In this document: piece after piece, positions 17,703 through 27,995 of the stretch | Layout: each line of letters begins with the position of its first letter | Numbering within the stretch: position 1 is the stretch's first letter | Source: Epilithonimonas hominis | GTDB taxonomy: Bacteria; Bacteroidota; Bacteroidia; Flavobacteriales; Weeksellaceae | Assembly (NCBI RefSeq): GCF_003730015.1 | Contig: NZ_RJTU01000053.1 | Coordinates: forward strand, 40,823-104,822 | Reading direction: 5' to 3' | DNA: 64,000 bases | Position numbers and translations under genes: made by a program | Notes under the pieces: model-generated | Database searches by the model: none | What the model was told of the DNA's origin: nothing | What the model saw: the letters and a program-made list of their open reading frames with translations, nothing else

Positions 17703-18845
17703 TTAAATTCTTTTAATTCTATTTTTTTCGTAATCTTCAAATATCATTTGTCCCAAACCAGAGAGTCCGGTTAAGAAAGCTTTTCCTTTGTTTTGAGCTG
17801 TGAAGGCTTTCACAAATTGTCTCAGATATGGGTCTTGTGCAATCATAAAAGTGGTAATAGGGATTTTCAGTTTTCTGGCCTGTGCGGCTCTGTTGAGACA
17901 TTCCGAAACAATTTTTTCGTCCAATCCCACACTGTTCATATAATATTCGCCGGTCGGAAGTTTTAGACAACTTGGTTTCCCGTCGGTAATCATAAAGATT
18001 TGCTTGTTCGTATTTCTTTTTCTTCGGAGGATGTCCATTGCCAATTCTAATCCAGCAACGGTATTGGTGTGATAAGGTCCAACTTGCAGATAAGGCAAAT
18101 CCTTAATCTGAATTGGCCACGCATCATTCCCGAAAACAATGATGTCAATGGAATCTTTCGGATATTTTCTTTTGATCAGTTCCACCAAAGCCATCGCAAC
18201 TTTTTTAGCAGGCGTGATTCGGTCTTCGCCATACAAAATCATCGAGTGGCTGATGTCAATCATCAAAACCGTACTCATCTGCGCTTTATGTTTGGTTTCT
18301 TCAACAATCAGGTCGTTTTCCGTTAACCTCAAGTCCGAAATTCCGTTGTTGATTTGTGCATTCTTGATACTTTCAGTCAGATTAACCATTGCGAGGTCAT
18401 CGCCAAATTGGAAATTTCGGTTTTCTCCATCTTTCTCGTCACCAACACCACTTTTGTTAGTTCTGTGATTACCAACGCCGCTTTTTCTCAGTTTTCCAAA
18501 TATTTGGTCGAGGGCATAATCTCTTAAAGCTGCTTCCAGTTTAGCTGTCAGAATATTTTTGCCTTCTCCAGAACCTGTATTACCATCTTCAGTTTTAATT
18601 TCTTCTTTGATGTAACCTCGTTTTTTAAGGTCTTCGATGAAGTCATCCAAGCCATATTCTTCATTAAAAATGTCGTACTCTTTATCGAGCATATCTAGCC
18701 AGTCAAAAGCCTCGTCCAAATCTCCGGAAGTGTGGATGAGCAAGTCTTTGAAGACGCCAAATACCCTGTCAAAATGCGAAACCTCTTCCGGAATATGCTT
18801 GCTGAAAGTGAATCCCGTCTGGAAGTTTTTATTTTTATCTGTCAT
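17703..18845 (-). CDS. VWA domain protein, partner of MoxR/ChlI-like ATPase
   Basis: A 380-residue protein. The C-terminal half is a von Willebrand A domain: the MIDAS motif DISHS near residues 198-202 (VLMIDISHSMILYG), the conserved Thr later in GPYHTNTVAGLELA, and the Asp-Gly of MITDGKPS. The N-terminal half (residues 1-180) is mostly helical and charged, with a Gly/Asn-rich linker (KSGVGNHRTNKSGVGDEKDG). Like the ChlD-type partner of ChlI, it probably couples metal binding to ATPase action. First gene of a two-gene minus-strand unit, 81 bases upstream of the ATPase. No signal peptide, so cytoplasmic. Confidence 0.85.
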   Translation of the reverse strand: MTDKNKNFQTGFTFSKHIPEEVSHFDRVFGVFKDLLIHTSGDLDEAFDWLDMLDKEYDIFNEEYGLDDFIEDLKKRGYIKEEIKTEDGNTGSGEGKNILTAKLEAALRDYALDQIFGKLRKSGVGNHRTNKSGVGDEKDGENRNFQFGDDLAMVNLTESIKNAQINNGISDLRLTENDLIVEETKHKAQMSTVLMIDISHSMILYGEDRITPAKKVAMALVELIKRKYPKDSIDIIVFGNDAWPIQIKDLPYLQVGPYHTNTVAGLELAMDILRRKRNTNKQIFMITDGKPSCLKLPTGEYYMNSVGLDEKIVSECLNRAAQARKLKIPITTFMIAQDPYLRQFVKAFTAQNKGKAFLTGLSGLGQMIFEDYEKNRIKRI

Positions 18846-18942
18846 AGATTGATTTCAAATTTGAGATACAATTTAGGCATAATTAGCAAAATCTGAACCG
18901 TAAGAAAATAGAAAAAAGTAATGACAATGATAAACTTATACA

Positions 18943-19095
18943 TTAAACACAAAGACACAAGGTTTTAATTTTTATTCAATAATTCTTTGCAGGCACAAAA
19001 GTTTTCAACTTTAAGAAAGATGAAATATTGTTGTGAAAATATCTTTGTGCCTTAAAAACGAATCGAAAAAAAATATTTTGTGTCTTTGTGTTTAA
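18943..19095. repeat. nested inverted-repeat intergenic element
   Basis: Outer arms TTAAACACAAAGACACAA and its exact complement (18 bp) enclose about 117 bases. An inner pair, GGCACAAA / TTTGTGCC, is nested within. It fills most of the intergenic gap between the divergent VWA and methyltransferase genes. Related sequence occurs near 56.4-56.6 kb. Confidence 0.7.
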
Positions 19096-19118
19096 CTTAA
19101 ACTACGAAACTAAAATTC

Positions 19119-19126
19119 TATCTTTG
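19119..19126 (+). promoter_or_regulatory. -7 promoter box (TATCTTTG) of methyltransferase gene
   Basis: Exact TAnnTTTG match, 16 bases upstream of the ATG and just outside the inverted-repeat element. Confidence 0.55.
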
Positions 19127-19142
19127 CAAAAGATTTATCGCT

Positions 19143-19847
19143 ATGAAAGACTTAATGGGACGCGCAATCTGGGATTATTATCACAACGATAATCCTGAAG
19201 ATTTAGAAACCGAAACTTCGATTTCTGAACTGGATGAACTTCCCGTGGATTATCTTTTCCGAGATTTTGATGCGATGAATAAAATCGAACAAAAAGCTTT
19301 AAAATTGGCGAGCGGAAAAGTTTTGGATATCGGAGCTGGAGCTGGTTCGCATTCGCTTTATCTTCAGAATGAAAGACATCTTGAAGTTACAGCATTAGAT
19401 ATTTCTCCAAAATCGATTGAGGTTTGTAAATTGAGAGGCGTGAAGAGTGCTGTTGCAGAGAATATGTTGCAGTTTTCAGAAGGTAATTTCGATACGATTC
19501 TTTTGTTGATGAACGGAACAGGAATTTTCCAAAGCCTGAATGTTATTGATATTTATCTCAAAAAACTTTATTCTTTATTAAGCGCAAAAGGTCAGATTCT
19601 GGTTGACAGCACCGATATTCTCTATATGTTTGATGAGGATGAAGATGGTGGGATTTTAATTCCTGCCGATGGATATTATGGGGAGCTGGATTACATTGTT
19701 CACTATAAAGGCGAGTCGGAAGACCCGATTAAATGGCTTTACCTGGACTACAATACCTTGAAAAACGCTGCAGAAAATAATGGTTTTAAAATCGAAAAAG
19801 TTTTGCAGGAAGAAGATTCTTATTTGGCGAAACTGACTAAGAAATAA
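19143..19847 (+). CDS. class I SAM-dependent methyltransferase
   Basis: A 234-residue cytoplasmic methyltransferase. Motif I is VLDIGAGAGSHSLYLQ (about residues 60-75), motif II is the acidic end of LEVTALDISPKSIEVC, and motif IV is near FDTILLLMNGTGIF. An N-terminal acidic extension (DYYHNDNPEDLETETSISELDE) precedes the fold. Substrate not recognisable. Monocistronic, convergent with metG. Confidence 0.85.
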   Translation: MKDLMGRAIWDYYHNDNPEDLETETSISELDELPVDYLFRDFDAMNKIEQKALKLASGKVLDIGAGAGSHSLYLQNERHLEVTALDISPKSIEVCKLRGVKSAVAENMLQFSEGNFDTILLLMNGTGIFQSLNVIDIYLKKLYSLLSAKGQILVDSTDILYMFDEDEDGGILIPADGYYGELDYIVHYKGESEDPIKWLYLDYNTLKNAAENNGFKIEKVLQEEDSYLAKLTKK

Positions 19848-19882
19848 AAAAGAGGCTATCCTTTTGAGACAGCCTCTTTTTG
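19847..19882. terminator. bidirectional terminator between methyltransferase gene and metG
   Basis: An 11-bp perfect stem (AAAAAGAGGCT / AGCCTCTTTTT) has a 13-base loop that can pair further. It begins at the last base of the methyltransferase stop codon. Confidence 0.9.
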
Positions 19883-19900
19883 TTTATGTAATTTTTAATA

Positions 19901-21934
19901 TTACCCAATCTCAATCCCATTCTCAACGGTTTCATCAGGTGTTACGAAAGATAATTTTCCGTCTGGTTTTGTTGTCAATAAAAACATTCCTTGAGACTCA
20001 ATTCCGCGGATTTTTCTTGGCGCAAGATTTAATAAAATCATTACTTGCTTACCAATCAATTCTTCTGGAGAAAAGCTCTCCGCAACACCAGAAACAACAG
20101 TTCTGATATCGACACCAGTATCCACTTTGAACTTCAATAATTTGTCCGCTTTCTCTACTTTTTCAGCTTCAAGAATAGTAGCAGTTCTCAAATCGATTTT
20201 AGCAAAATCATCAAATTGTATTTCCTCCTTCATAGGATTGGCGTTAGGGTTGGTTTTTTTATTGTTTTGTTTGGTGTTTTCTAATTTTTGGATTTGAGCT
20301 TCAATAACATCATCTTCGATTTTCGAGAAAAGAAGAGATGCTTCATTGATTTTATGACCTGTTTCAATTAAAACAGATTTATTTTCAACATCACTCCAAT
20401 CAGATTTTTGAACGTTGAAAATATTCAACAATTTCTCAGAACTGAAAGGCATAAACGGTTCACACAATTGTGCCAAAGCAACTGCAATCTGAGCGCCTAC
20501 AAATAAAGAATGTGCCGCTTTTTCAGGATTATCTTTAATTGTTTTCCAAGGTTCTTCTGTCTGAAGATATTGATTTCCAAAACGTGCTAAATTCATCAAA
20601 GCTGTTAAGGAATTTCTAAATTCATAGTTTTCTAAGAAACCTGAAATCTCTTTTGCTGATTTATTGATTTCAGCTAATTCAGTAGCGTTTACATCACCTT
20701 GAGGAACGATTCCATCATAATATTTATGTATCAAAACCGCCACTCTGTTGATAAAGTTTCCGAAAATCCCAACCAATTCAGAATTGTTTTTGGTTTGGAA
20801 ATCTTTCCAAGTGAAGTTGTTATCCTTAGTTTCTGGAGCTGATGAAAGCAACGCATATCTCAAAACATCCTGTTGTCCAGGGAAGTCTTCCACATATTCG
20901 TGTGCCCAAACTGCCCAGTTTCTTGAAGTGGAGATTTTTTCATTTTCAAGATTCAAAAATTCAAAAGCAGGAACGTTTTTCGGCATATTGAAATCGCCGT
21001 GAGCCTTCATCATCGCAGGGAAAATAATACAGTGGAAAACAATATTATCCTTTCCAATAAAATGAATCAAATCAGAATTTTCATTTTGCCAATAATCTTT
21101 CCAATCTTTTCCATTTTTCTCTGCCCATTCCTGAGTGAAAGAGATGTAACCGATTGGCGCATCAAACCAAACGTAAAGCACTTTTCCTTCTGCACCAGGA
21201 AGAGGAACCGGAACGCCCCAATTCAAATCTCTTGTCATTGCACGAGGCTTCAAACCATCATTCAACCAAGATTTTACTTGTCCGTAAACGTTGGTTTTCC
21301 AGTCGTCTTTGTGACCTTCGATAATCCATTCGTTTAGGAAATCTTCATATTCGTTCAGAGGAAGATACCAATTTTTGGTTTCCTTAAGAACAGGAACATT
21401 GCCGCTCAACATCGATTTTGGATTGATTAACTCCGATGGAGAAAGAGTAGAACCACATTTCTCACATTGGTCTCCATAAGCGTTTTCGTTGCCACAATTC
21501 GGACAAGTACCCACAATATATCGGTCTGCTAAAAACTCTCCAGCCTGTTCGTCAAAATACTGCTCAGACATTTCTTCCGTGAATTTCCCTTTTTCATAAA
21601 GAACTTTGAAGAAATCCTGACTTGTTTCACGATGGTTTGCTGAGGTCGTTCTTGAATACTCATCAAAAGAAATCCCCAAATCTGAGAATGATTTTTTGAT
21701 GATTTCGTGGTATTTATCAACAATATCTTGCGGAGTAACGCCTTCTTTTTTAGCTCTTATGGTAATAGGAATCCCGTGCTCATCGCTTCCGCAGATAAAC
21801 GCCACATCTTTTCCTGATCTTCTTTGAAATCTAGCATAAACATCCGCAGGAATATAAACACCCGCCAAATGCCCTATATGAACCGGTCCGTTTGCATAAG
21901 GCAAAGCCGCCGTAATCATCTTTCTGTTTGACAT
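19901..21934 (-). CDS. metG: methionyl-tRNA synthetase
   Basis: Charges tRNA-Met; class I synthetase of 677 residues. The HIGH motif is HIGHLAG (near residue 17). A zinc knuckle of four Cys is CPNCGNENAYGDQCEKCG (about 138-155). The second signature is KISTS (NEKISTSRNW) in place of the bacterial KMSKS. After the anticodon-binding domain, a C-terminal EMAP/tRNA-binding OB fold is present (FAKIDLRTATILEAEKVEKADKLLKFKVD), used for dimerisation and tRNA binding. A Lys/Asn-rich linker joins the two parts. Confidence 0.98.
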   Translation of the reverse strand: MSNRKMITAALPYANGPVHIGHLAGVYIPADVYARFQRRSGKDVAFICGSDEHGIPITIRAKKEGVTPQDIVDKYHEIIKKSFSDLGISFDEYSRTTSANHRETSQDFFKVLYEKGKFTEEMSEQYFDEQAGEFLADRYIVGTCPNCGNENAYGDQCEKCGSTLSPSELINPKSMLSGNVPVLKETKNWYLPLNEYEDFLNEWIIEGHKDDWKTNVYGQVKSWLNDGLKPRAMTRDLNWGVPVPLPGAEGKVLYVWFDAPIGYISFTQEWAEKNGKDWKDYWQNENSDLIHFIGKDNIVFHCIIFPAMMKAHGDFNMPKNVPAFEFLNLENEKISTSRNWAVWAHEYVEDFPGQQDVLRYALLSSAPETKDNNFTWKDFQTKNNSELVGIFGNFINRVAVLIHKYYDGIVPQGDVNATELAEINKSAKEISGFLENYEFRNSLTALMNLARFGNQYLQTEEPWKTIKDNPEKAAHSLFVGAQIAVALAQLCEPFMPFSSEKLLNIFNVQKSDWSDVENKSVLIETGHKINEASLLFSKIEDDVIEAQIQKLENTKQNNKKTNPNANPMKEEIQFDDFAKIDLRTATILEAEKVEKADKLLKFKVDTGVDIRTVVSGVAESFSPEELIGKQVMILLNLAPRKIRGIESQGMFLLTTKPDGKLSFVTPDETVENGIEIG

Positions 21935-22628
21935 TTTTTAATTGAAATTTTGAGTTGCAAAAATACGATTTTCATTTTTAAAATCAGATAAGTGAAAGCA
22001 ATATTAAAATGGATCAAGAACAATTAAGTTTTTAGTTTAATTGAGATTATAACAAGAGCATTTAACTTATATCCAGTTTTGAATTGTAATTGCAAAATCA
22101 AATTATTAGAAATGAAATTTTTCCACTTGTTTTTGTAGGTCCGTTCTAGATCGTTTGTTCGTCCATTGTTCGTTTTTGAACGGTTTGTTTGAAATTTAAT
22201 GTTTTAATGATTTTTGGTTAATTAATTTAATCTAAAAATTAATTAGGTTGAATTTTTTAAGTTTTGTTAAAGTCACGAATTTATTGAAGTTTTTAGCAAT
22301 TGGAAAAATTCTAAAAATTATAATTTGTTTCATTTTTGATTAATATAGGATTAATATTGGTTAATTTAGAAGAAGAAAAACAAGCTTGAAAACCGAAAAA
22401 ATTACTAAATATCATTATTTGTTAAAAAAAATAACATTACTTTAAATATTTGATTTTTAGTGCTTTAAATTTAATAGTAGTGTTTTTTTTGATAAAATGA
22501 TGTACTAAATTCACTGATTTTAAAAATATTTTAACACGATGTGGTTTTTTTTATAAATTGCAAAACTAGATTAAGTGTAATTTAGAGACAAATAAGAAAA
22601 TAATATAAACCTTAAAAATTTATTTTTT
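21935..22628. other. 694-base AT-rich intergenic region between metG and susC-like gene
   Basis: No gene is seen on either strand. It holds the metG promoter at one end and the promoter of the starch locus, not located, at the other. A more GC-rich island at about 22136-22197 contains the words GTTCGTCCATTGTTCG and CGTT-TTTG-AACG with nearby GTTTGTTTGAAA; it may be a regulator site. The rest is long A/T runs. Confidence 0.5.
21958..21965 (-). promoter_or_regulatory. -7 promoter box (TATTTTTG) of metG
   Basis: Exact TAnnTTTG match on the minus strand, 23 bases upstream of the metG ATG. No T-box or other riboswitch structure is seen. Confidence 0.5.
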
Positions 22629-25349
22629 GTGAGAAACTATAATGTATTAAAAATTGCTCCAGCTTTTCTATTGCTCGGATCAATGCTACATGCACAACAA
22701 AATGATTCGGTGAAAAAAGAAACTGAGATCGAACAGGTTGTGCTGATTGGTTATGGTGCTAAGAAAAAAACAGACCTTACTGGTTCTATTACTGCTATTT
22801 CAGCAAAGGACTTTAACGAAGGGAGTGTTAATTCGCCAGAACAACTGATACAAGGGAAAGCTTCGGGTATACAAATTACTACAAACAGTGGAGCGCCTGG
22901 TGCTGGTTCAACTATTAGAATTAGAGGAGGAGCTTCCCTTAATGCTAGTAATGATCCATTGATCGTTATTGATGGTGTGCCTTTGGATAATAATGGTATT
23001 AATGGAGCTTCTAATCCATTGGCATTGATAAACCCCAATGATATTGAGTCGTTTAATATCTTGAAGGATGCTTCTGCTACTGCTATCTATGGGTCAAGAG
23101 CATCTAATGGAGTTATTATTATCACTACGAAAAGAGGGAAAACGGGTAAATTAAAAGCGACTTATACCACCACTACTTCTGTTTATGATAAGATGGGGAC
23201 TGTGGAGATGTTATCGGCTGATCAGTTCAGGGATGTAGTCAATTCTAAGGCTGCTAATAATTACAAACTTCTTTTAGGAAAATCTAATACTAATTGGCAA
23301 AAAGAAATCTACCAAACTGCGGTTGGGTTCGATAACACACTTTCTCTATCTGGAGGAGTGAAAGGGTTGCCATATAGATTATCCTTAGGTTATCTTAATC
23401 AAGATGGTATTATTAAAACTAATAATATTGAAAGGTCAACTGCTTCATTAAATTTGAATCCTAAATTTTTTGATAATCATTTAGATATTAATTTCAATTT
23501 GAAAGGTACATATGTTGAAAACCGTTTCAAGGATGATGGAGCTGTAGGTGCTGCTGTGGTGTTTGATCCAACACAATCTGTTTTTGCACCGGGTTTTGAG
23601 AACTATGGTGGATATTTTGAATGGTTGGATTCTACCGGTACACCAAATACGAATGGAACAAAGAACCCTTTATCTATGCTTAATCAGCGCTATGATCTTT
23701 CGTATGTTAGCCGAGTTTTGGGTAATATCCAGTTTGATTATAAAATGCATTTCCTGCCTGAGTTAAGAGCAAATCTTAATTTAGGCTACGATTATTCTGA
23801 TTCTAACGGGAATACTACGGTTTTACCAACAGCAGCAACAGAGTACTATAGAAAAGGCTCTTACAGAAGATATACTCAAGAGAAAAAAAACAAGTTATTA
23901 GAGTTTTATTTAAATTATACCAAAGATATATCAGCAATCAATTCATTAGTGGATATTACTGCGGGGTACTCTTATCAAGATTGGAAACGAAGCGAACCTT
24001 TTGCACCAACAAGTTATGGTAATGGAACAATGAATCCACAAACAGGAAACGACTTCTTTACCCAAAATACATTGATTTCTTACTTTGCCAGATTGAACTA
24101 TACTTTTGATAAAAAGTACCTTTTAACAGCTTCGGTAAGAAGAGATGCTTCTTCAAGATTTAGTGAAGATAATAGAGTAGGATATTTCCCATCTGTGGCA
24201 TTAGCTTGGAGAATAGATCAGGAAAACTTTATTAAAAATACCAATGTATTCTCTACTTTAAAATTGAGAGCTGGTTGGGGACAAACTGGTCAACAGGATA
24301 TTAATAACAATGATTACCCTTATTTAGCCAGATATGTACAATCTAACAGTGGTGCCCAGTATCAAATTGGAGATGTTTTTTATAATACCTTACGAGGAGA
24401 GGGTTATGATAAAAATATCAAATGGGAAACTACTACTACTAAGAACTTGGGACTTGATTTTGGATTCTTAAATAATAGAATTAATGGTAGTATTGAGGTT
24501 TATGAAAAAGAAACAAAAGATTTGTTGAGTGTAGTGCCTGTCCCTGCTGGAGCTAATTTAACAAACTTGTTGTTGACCAATGTTGGAGATATGAGAAACA
24601 GAGGTGTCGAATTCAATATTGGAGTTGAAGCGATCAAAAATGAAAACTTCTCATGGGAGTTTAATTTGAATGCCACTCATTATAAATCAGAAATTACCAA
24701 CCTTGCATCAACTTCTGTTTTAACAGGTGGAATTTCTGGAGGTACGGGAAGTACAATCCAAGTTCATGCGGAAGGATATCAACCTAATGCTTTCTATGTT
24801 TATCAACAGGTTTATAATCAGGAAGGTAAACCGATTGAAGGTGTCTATGTGGACCGTAACGGGGATGGGATTATTAATAGTGGGGATTTGTATCAATATA
24901 AATCTCCTGCACCAGAACTATTACTGGGTTTTTCATCTAGATTTACATATAAAAACTGGGATTTAGGATTTACAATGAGAGCGAGTTTTGGTAATTATGT
25001 TTATAATAACCAAGCTTCCCAATTTGGTAACCTATCAGGAATAAAAGCAAACAACTATTTACAGAACATACATACGAGTTATCTGGATACTCAGTTTGAT
25101 ACTCCTCAATTTTTCAGTGACTATTATGTCGAAAATGGGTCATTCTTAAGAATGGATAATATCAATATAGGATATAATTTTCCAAGCTTTATTAATGAAA
25201 ATTCTAAATTAAGAGTTTTTGGTTCTGTTCAAAACGCATTCTTAATCACTAATTACAGTGGATTAGATCCAGAAGTATTTAATGGTATTGATAATAACCT
25301 TTATCAAAGACCAAGAGTGTATTCTATTGGGTTAAACTTTCAATTTTAA
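22629..25349 (+). CDS. susC: SusC/RagA-type TonB-dependent outer-membrane transporter
   Basis: Outer-membrane importer for oligosaccharides, here predicted for maltodextrin from its neighbours. The signal peptide ends near HAQQ. A TonB-box-like segment (EQVVLIGYGAKKKTDLTGSIT) follows directly, then the plug with GAPGAGSTIRIRGGASLNASNDPLIVIDGVP and the 22-strand barrel, ending in the aromatic-rich RVYSIGLNFQF. There is no N-terminal carboxypeptidase-regulatory-like extension, so at 906 residues it is a short SusC. The start is a GTG: an in-frame stop lies 34 bases upstream and no ATG intervenes. First gene of susCDE. Confidence 0.94.
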   Translation: MRNYNVLKIAPAFLLLGSMLHAQQNDSVKKETEIEQVVLIGYGAKKKTDLTGSITAISAKDFNEGSVNSPEQLIQGKASGIQITTNSGAPGAGSTIRIRGGASLNASNDPLIVIDGVPLDNNGINGASNPLALINPNDIESFNILKDASATAIYGSRASNGVIIITTKRGKTGKLKATYTTTTSVYDKMGTVEMLSADQFRDVVNSKAANNYKLLLGKSNTNWQKEIYQTAVGFDNTLSLSGGVKGLPYRLSLGYLNQDGIIKTNNIERSTASLNLNPKFFDNHLDINFNLKGTYVENRFKDDGAVGAAVVFDPTQSVFAPGFENYGGYFEWLDSTGTPNTNGTKNPLSMLNQRYDLSYVSRVLGNIQFDYKMHFLPELRANLNLGYDYSDSNGNTTVLPTAATEYYRKGSYRRYTQEKKNKLLEFYLNYTKDISAINSLVDITAGYSYQDWKRSEPFAPTSYGNGTMNPQTGNDFFTQNTLISYFARLNYTFDKKYLLTASVRRDASSRFSEDNRVGYFPSVALAWRIDQENFIKNTNVFSTLKLRAGWGQTGQQDINNNDYPYLARYVQSNSGAQYQIGDVFYNTLRGEGYDKNIKWETTTTKNLGLDFGFLNNRINGSIEVYEKETKDLLSVVPVPAGANLTNLLLTNVGDMRNRGVEFNIGVEAIKNENFSWEFNLNATHYKSEITNLASTSVLTGGISGGTGSTIQVHAEGYQPNAFYVYQQVYNQEGKPIEGVYVDRNGDGIINSGDLYQYKSPAPELLLGFSSRFTYKNWDLGFTMRASFGNYVYNNQASQFGNLSGIKANNYLQNIHTSYLDTQFDTPQFFSDYYVENGSFLRMDNINIGYNFPSFINENSKLRVFGSVQNAFLITNYSGLDPEVFNGIDNNLYQRPRVYSIGLNFQF

Positions 25350-25361
25350 TTAAAAAAAATC

Positions 25362-26942
25362 ATGAAATTTAAAAATATATTAACAATAAGTATAGCAGCA
25401 TCATTATTTCTTGCCTCTTGTGAAAAAGATTTAGATCGTATGCCGGAGACAGAAGTTACTTCAGCATCTGTATATTCTAATTTTAGTAATTATAAAGGTG
25501 TTTTAGCGAAAATCTATGCTGGTCTTGCGATGAGTGGGCAAGAAGGTGGTGATGGTAATGCCGACATTGGAGGTATTGACGGAGGAACTTCGAATTATTT
25601 GAGACAATTATTCCAATTGCAAGAGCTACCAACTGATGAAGCAATTATTGCTTGGTCGGATTCGGGGCTTCCAGATATTCATAATATGAATTGGGCTGCC
25701 AATAATCAATACGTAACAGCTCTTTATTATAGAATCTATTATCAGATTGCTATGGCTAATGAATTCATAAGAGAAACTCAAGATGATAAATTATCCTCTA
25801 GAAATATCACAGGAATAGACGCTGATGAAGCTAGGTTGTATAGAAATGAAGCTCGTTTTATGAGAGCTTTAAGTTATTCGCACGCCATTGATCTGTTTGG
25901 TAACGGCCCTTTCGTAACTGAAAAAAATGATGTAGGTGTAACGGCTCCTCCAAGAATTGAGCGTAAAGAACTTTTCCAGTATGTAGAGTCTGAGCTAAAA
26001 GACCTTGAAGGACTCTTAAAAGATCCCAGAACTAATGAATACGGTAGAGCGGACAAGGGTGCTGTTTACATGTTATTAGCAAAATTATATTTAAATGCAG
26101 AAGTTTACACCGGACAAAATAGATATAAAGATGCATTGCTGTATGCTGAAAAAGTAATTAATTCAGGCTATTCTCTTAAAAGTAATTATAATGAGCTTTT
26201 CTTAGCAGATAACAATTTGGAAAATAACGAAGTTATTTTCTCTGTTAATTTTGATGGCACACATACTAGGACTTATGGTGGAACAACGTTTATTATTCAT
26301 GCTTCCACGGGAGGTTCTATGAAAGCCGCTGATTTTGGCATCAATAGTGGTTGGGGCGGAATTAGAAGTACTAAAAATCTAGTAAATCTTTTTCCTTCTA
26401 CAGATGGTTCTATAGATAAAAGAGGTGTTTTTCATACAGATGGGCAAAATTTGGAGATTAATGCAATAGGGGCTTTTACAGATGGTTATCCACTTATCAA
26501 ATTTAAAAATATAACAAAATCTGGAGCTGCTGGCTCGGATACAGGAGGTGATTTTGTGGATACAGATTTTCCTTTGTTCCGTTTAGCAGATGCTTATTTG
26601 ATTTATGCTGAGGCGGTTCTAAGAGGTGGCGGAGGCAATATGTCTACTGCTCTGCAATATGTCAATGCTTTAAGAACTAGAGCTTATGGTAATACAAGTG
26701 GCAATGTAACGTCTATTAACTTGGATTTTATTTTAGATGAAAGAGCAAGGGAATTAGCTTGGGAAGCAACAAGAAGAACGGATCTTATTCGTTTTGGTAA
26801 ATTTACATCAGGTTCTTATTTGTGGCCCTTCAAAGGAGGAGTTCAGGATGGACGTGCTGTTGAAGATTATAGAAAACTTTATCCTATTCCAACTAATGAT
26901 TTGATTGCTAATCCTAACTTAGTTCAAAATCAAGGCTACTAA
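25362..26942 (+). CDS. susD: SusD/RagB-family nutrient-binding outer-membrane lipoprotein
   Basis: Surface lipoprotein that caps the SusC channel and binds starch oligosaccharides. The lipobox is LFLASC (Cys at about residue 20). SusD features follow: N-terminal TPR-like helices (YRIYYQIAMANEFIRET, EARFMRALSYSHAIDLFGNGPFV), then MLLAKLYLNAEVYTG, and the C-terminal FRLADAYLIYAEAVLRGGG with LDFILDERARELAWEATRRTDLIRFGKF. The length of 526 is normal. It lies 12 bases after susC. Confidence 0.96.
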   Translation: MKFKNILTISIAASLFLASCEKDLDRMPETEVTSASVYSNFSNYKGVLAKIYAGLAMSGQEGGDGNADIGGIDGGTSNYLRQLFQLQELPTDEAIIAWSDSGLPDIHNMNWAANNQYVTALYYRIYYQIAMANEFIRETQDDKLSSRNITGIDADEARLYRNEARFMRALSYSHAIDLFGNGPFVTEKNDVGVTAPPRIERKELFQYVESELKDLEGLLKDPRTNEYGRADKGAVYMLLAKLYLNAEVYTGQNRYKDALLYAEKVINSGYSLKSNYNELFLADNNLENNEVIFSVNFDGTHTRTYGGTTFIIHASTGGSMKAADFGINSGWGGIRSTKNLVNLFPSTDGSIDKRGVFHTDGQNLEINAIGAFTDGYPLIKFKNITKSGAAGSDTGGDFVDTDFPLFRLADAYLIYAEAVLRGGGGNMSTALQYVNALRTRAYGNTSGNVTSINLDFILDERARELAWEATRRTDLIRFGKFTSGSYLWPFKGGVQDGRAVEDYRKLYPIPTNDLIANPNLVQNQGY

Positions 26943-26962
26943 TTTTTTAAAGTTAAATCAAA

Positions 26963-27976
26963 ATGAAAAATATATTTAAATTTTTATTTGTAAGTTTTAT
27001 AGCTTCTTTATTATTTTCTTGTGAAAAAGATGAAGATAGAGCTGTTATAGGAAATGTAACAGAAGGATTGCTCAGATCAGATAAGACAGATTTGACTCTT
27101 GCACAAGAGAATGCAGATCAAACAGCGGTAACATTCTCTTGGGATGATCCAAGCTATGGTCCGAAATTAGCATTATCCAATCAATTAGAAATTGCTTTAG
27201 AAGGAACTGATTTCCAAAATGCAAAAGCTGTTGACCTTGCTGCTGGGTCATCATCAATATCTTATACAGTACAGGACTTCAATGCATTACTATTAAATGC
27301 CGGGGCTACCGCAGGAGAAACTGCAAAATTTGAGCTGCGTTTAAAATCATCTGCTGGAGCTTCTATTCCTGAGACATACTCTCCAGTAATTAAAATGACG
27401 GTCAAAACATATGCATTAATATCTTATTTATATGTTCCGGGTGCGTACCAACAATGGAATCCTGCTACGGCTAATACTCTCGTTTCGGCAACCAGTAATG
27501 GTATATATGTGACTTATATTAATTTTACTGAAGCTGGTTCAGAATTTAAAATCACAGTAGAGAGAAACTGGGATAATAGTTATGGTACCAACGATAATGT
27601 TAATTTGATATATAACGGAGGAGGAAATATGAAGGCGGCAAATGCAGGTCCTCAGAAATTATCTGTTAATTTAAATACGAAAAAATTTACATTAATACCT
27701 TATTCAATGGGACTTGTAGGGGATGCTACCGCTAATGGTTGGAATGGTCCAGACACTAGAATGAGTTGGGATGATGCTAATCTGTCTTGGAGTATTACTA
27801 CCAGCTTAGCTGCAGGAAATTTCAAATTCAGAGTTAATAATGATTGGTCAGAAAATTATGGAGGTTCAAATGGTAGTGCGTCTTCTGGAGGAGATAATAT
27901 AGCTGTTGCAGAAGCGGGAACTTACAAAATAACATTTGATCCATTTAAGTTATCTTATACTGTAACCAAACAGTGA
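26963..27976 (+). CDS. susE: SusE/SusF-like starch-binding outer-membrane lipoprotein
   Basis: A 337-residue lipoprotein with lipobox LLFSC (Cys at about residue 20). The N-terminal domain (residues about 25-150) is SusE-like and contains VTFSWDDPSYGPKLALSNQLEIALEG. Two small beta domains follow, each opening with a CBM-like segment rich in Trp: YVPGAYQQWNPATA near 155 and VGDATANGWNGPDTRMSWDD near 250, the pattern of SusE/SusF starch-binding modules. It should help hold starch at the cell surface. It lies 20 bases after susD and is followed by a terminator. Confidence 0.88.
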   Translation: MKNIFKFLFVSFIASLLFSCEKDEDRAVIGNVTEGLLRSDKTDLTLAQENADQTAVTFSWDDPSYGPKLALSNQLEIALEGTDFQNAKAVDLAAGSSSISYTVQDFNALLLNAGATAGETAKFELRLKSSAGASIPETYSPVIKMTVKTYALISYLYVPGAYQQWNPATANTLVSATSNGIYVTYINFTEAGSEFKITVERNWDNSYGTNDNVNLIYNGGGNMKAANAGPQKLSVNLNTKKFTLIPYSMGLVGDATANGWNGPDTRMSWDDANLSWSITTSLAAGNFKFRVNNDWSENYGGSNGSASSGGDNIAVAEAGTYKITFDPFKLSYTVTKQ

Positions 27977-27995
27977 TCAAATAAAAAATCATAAG

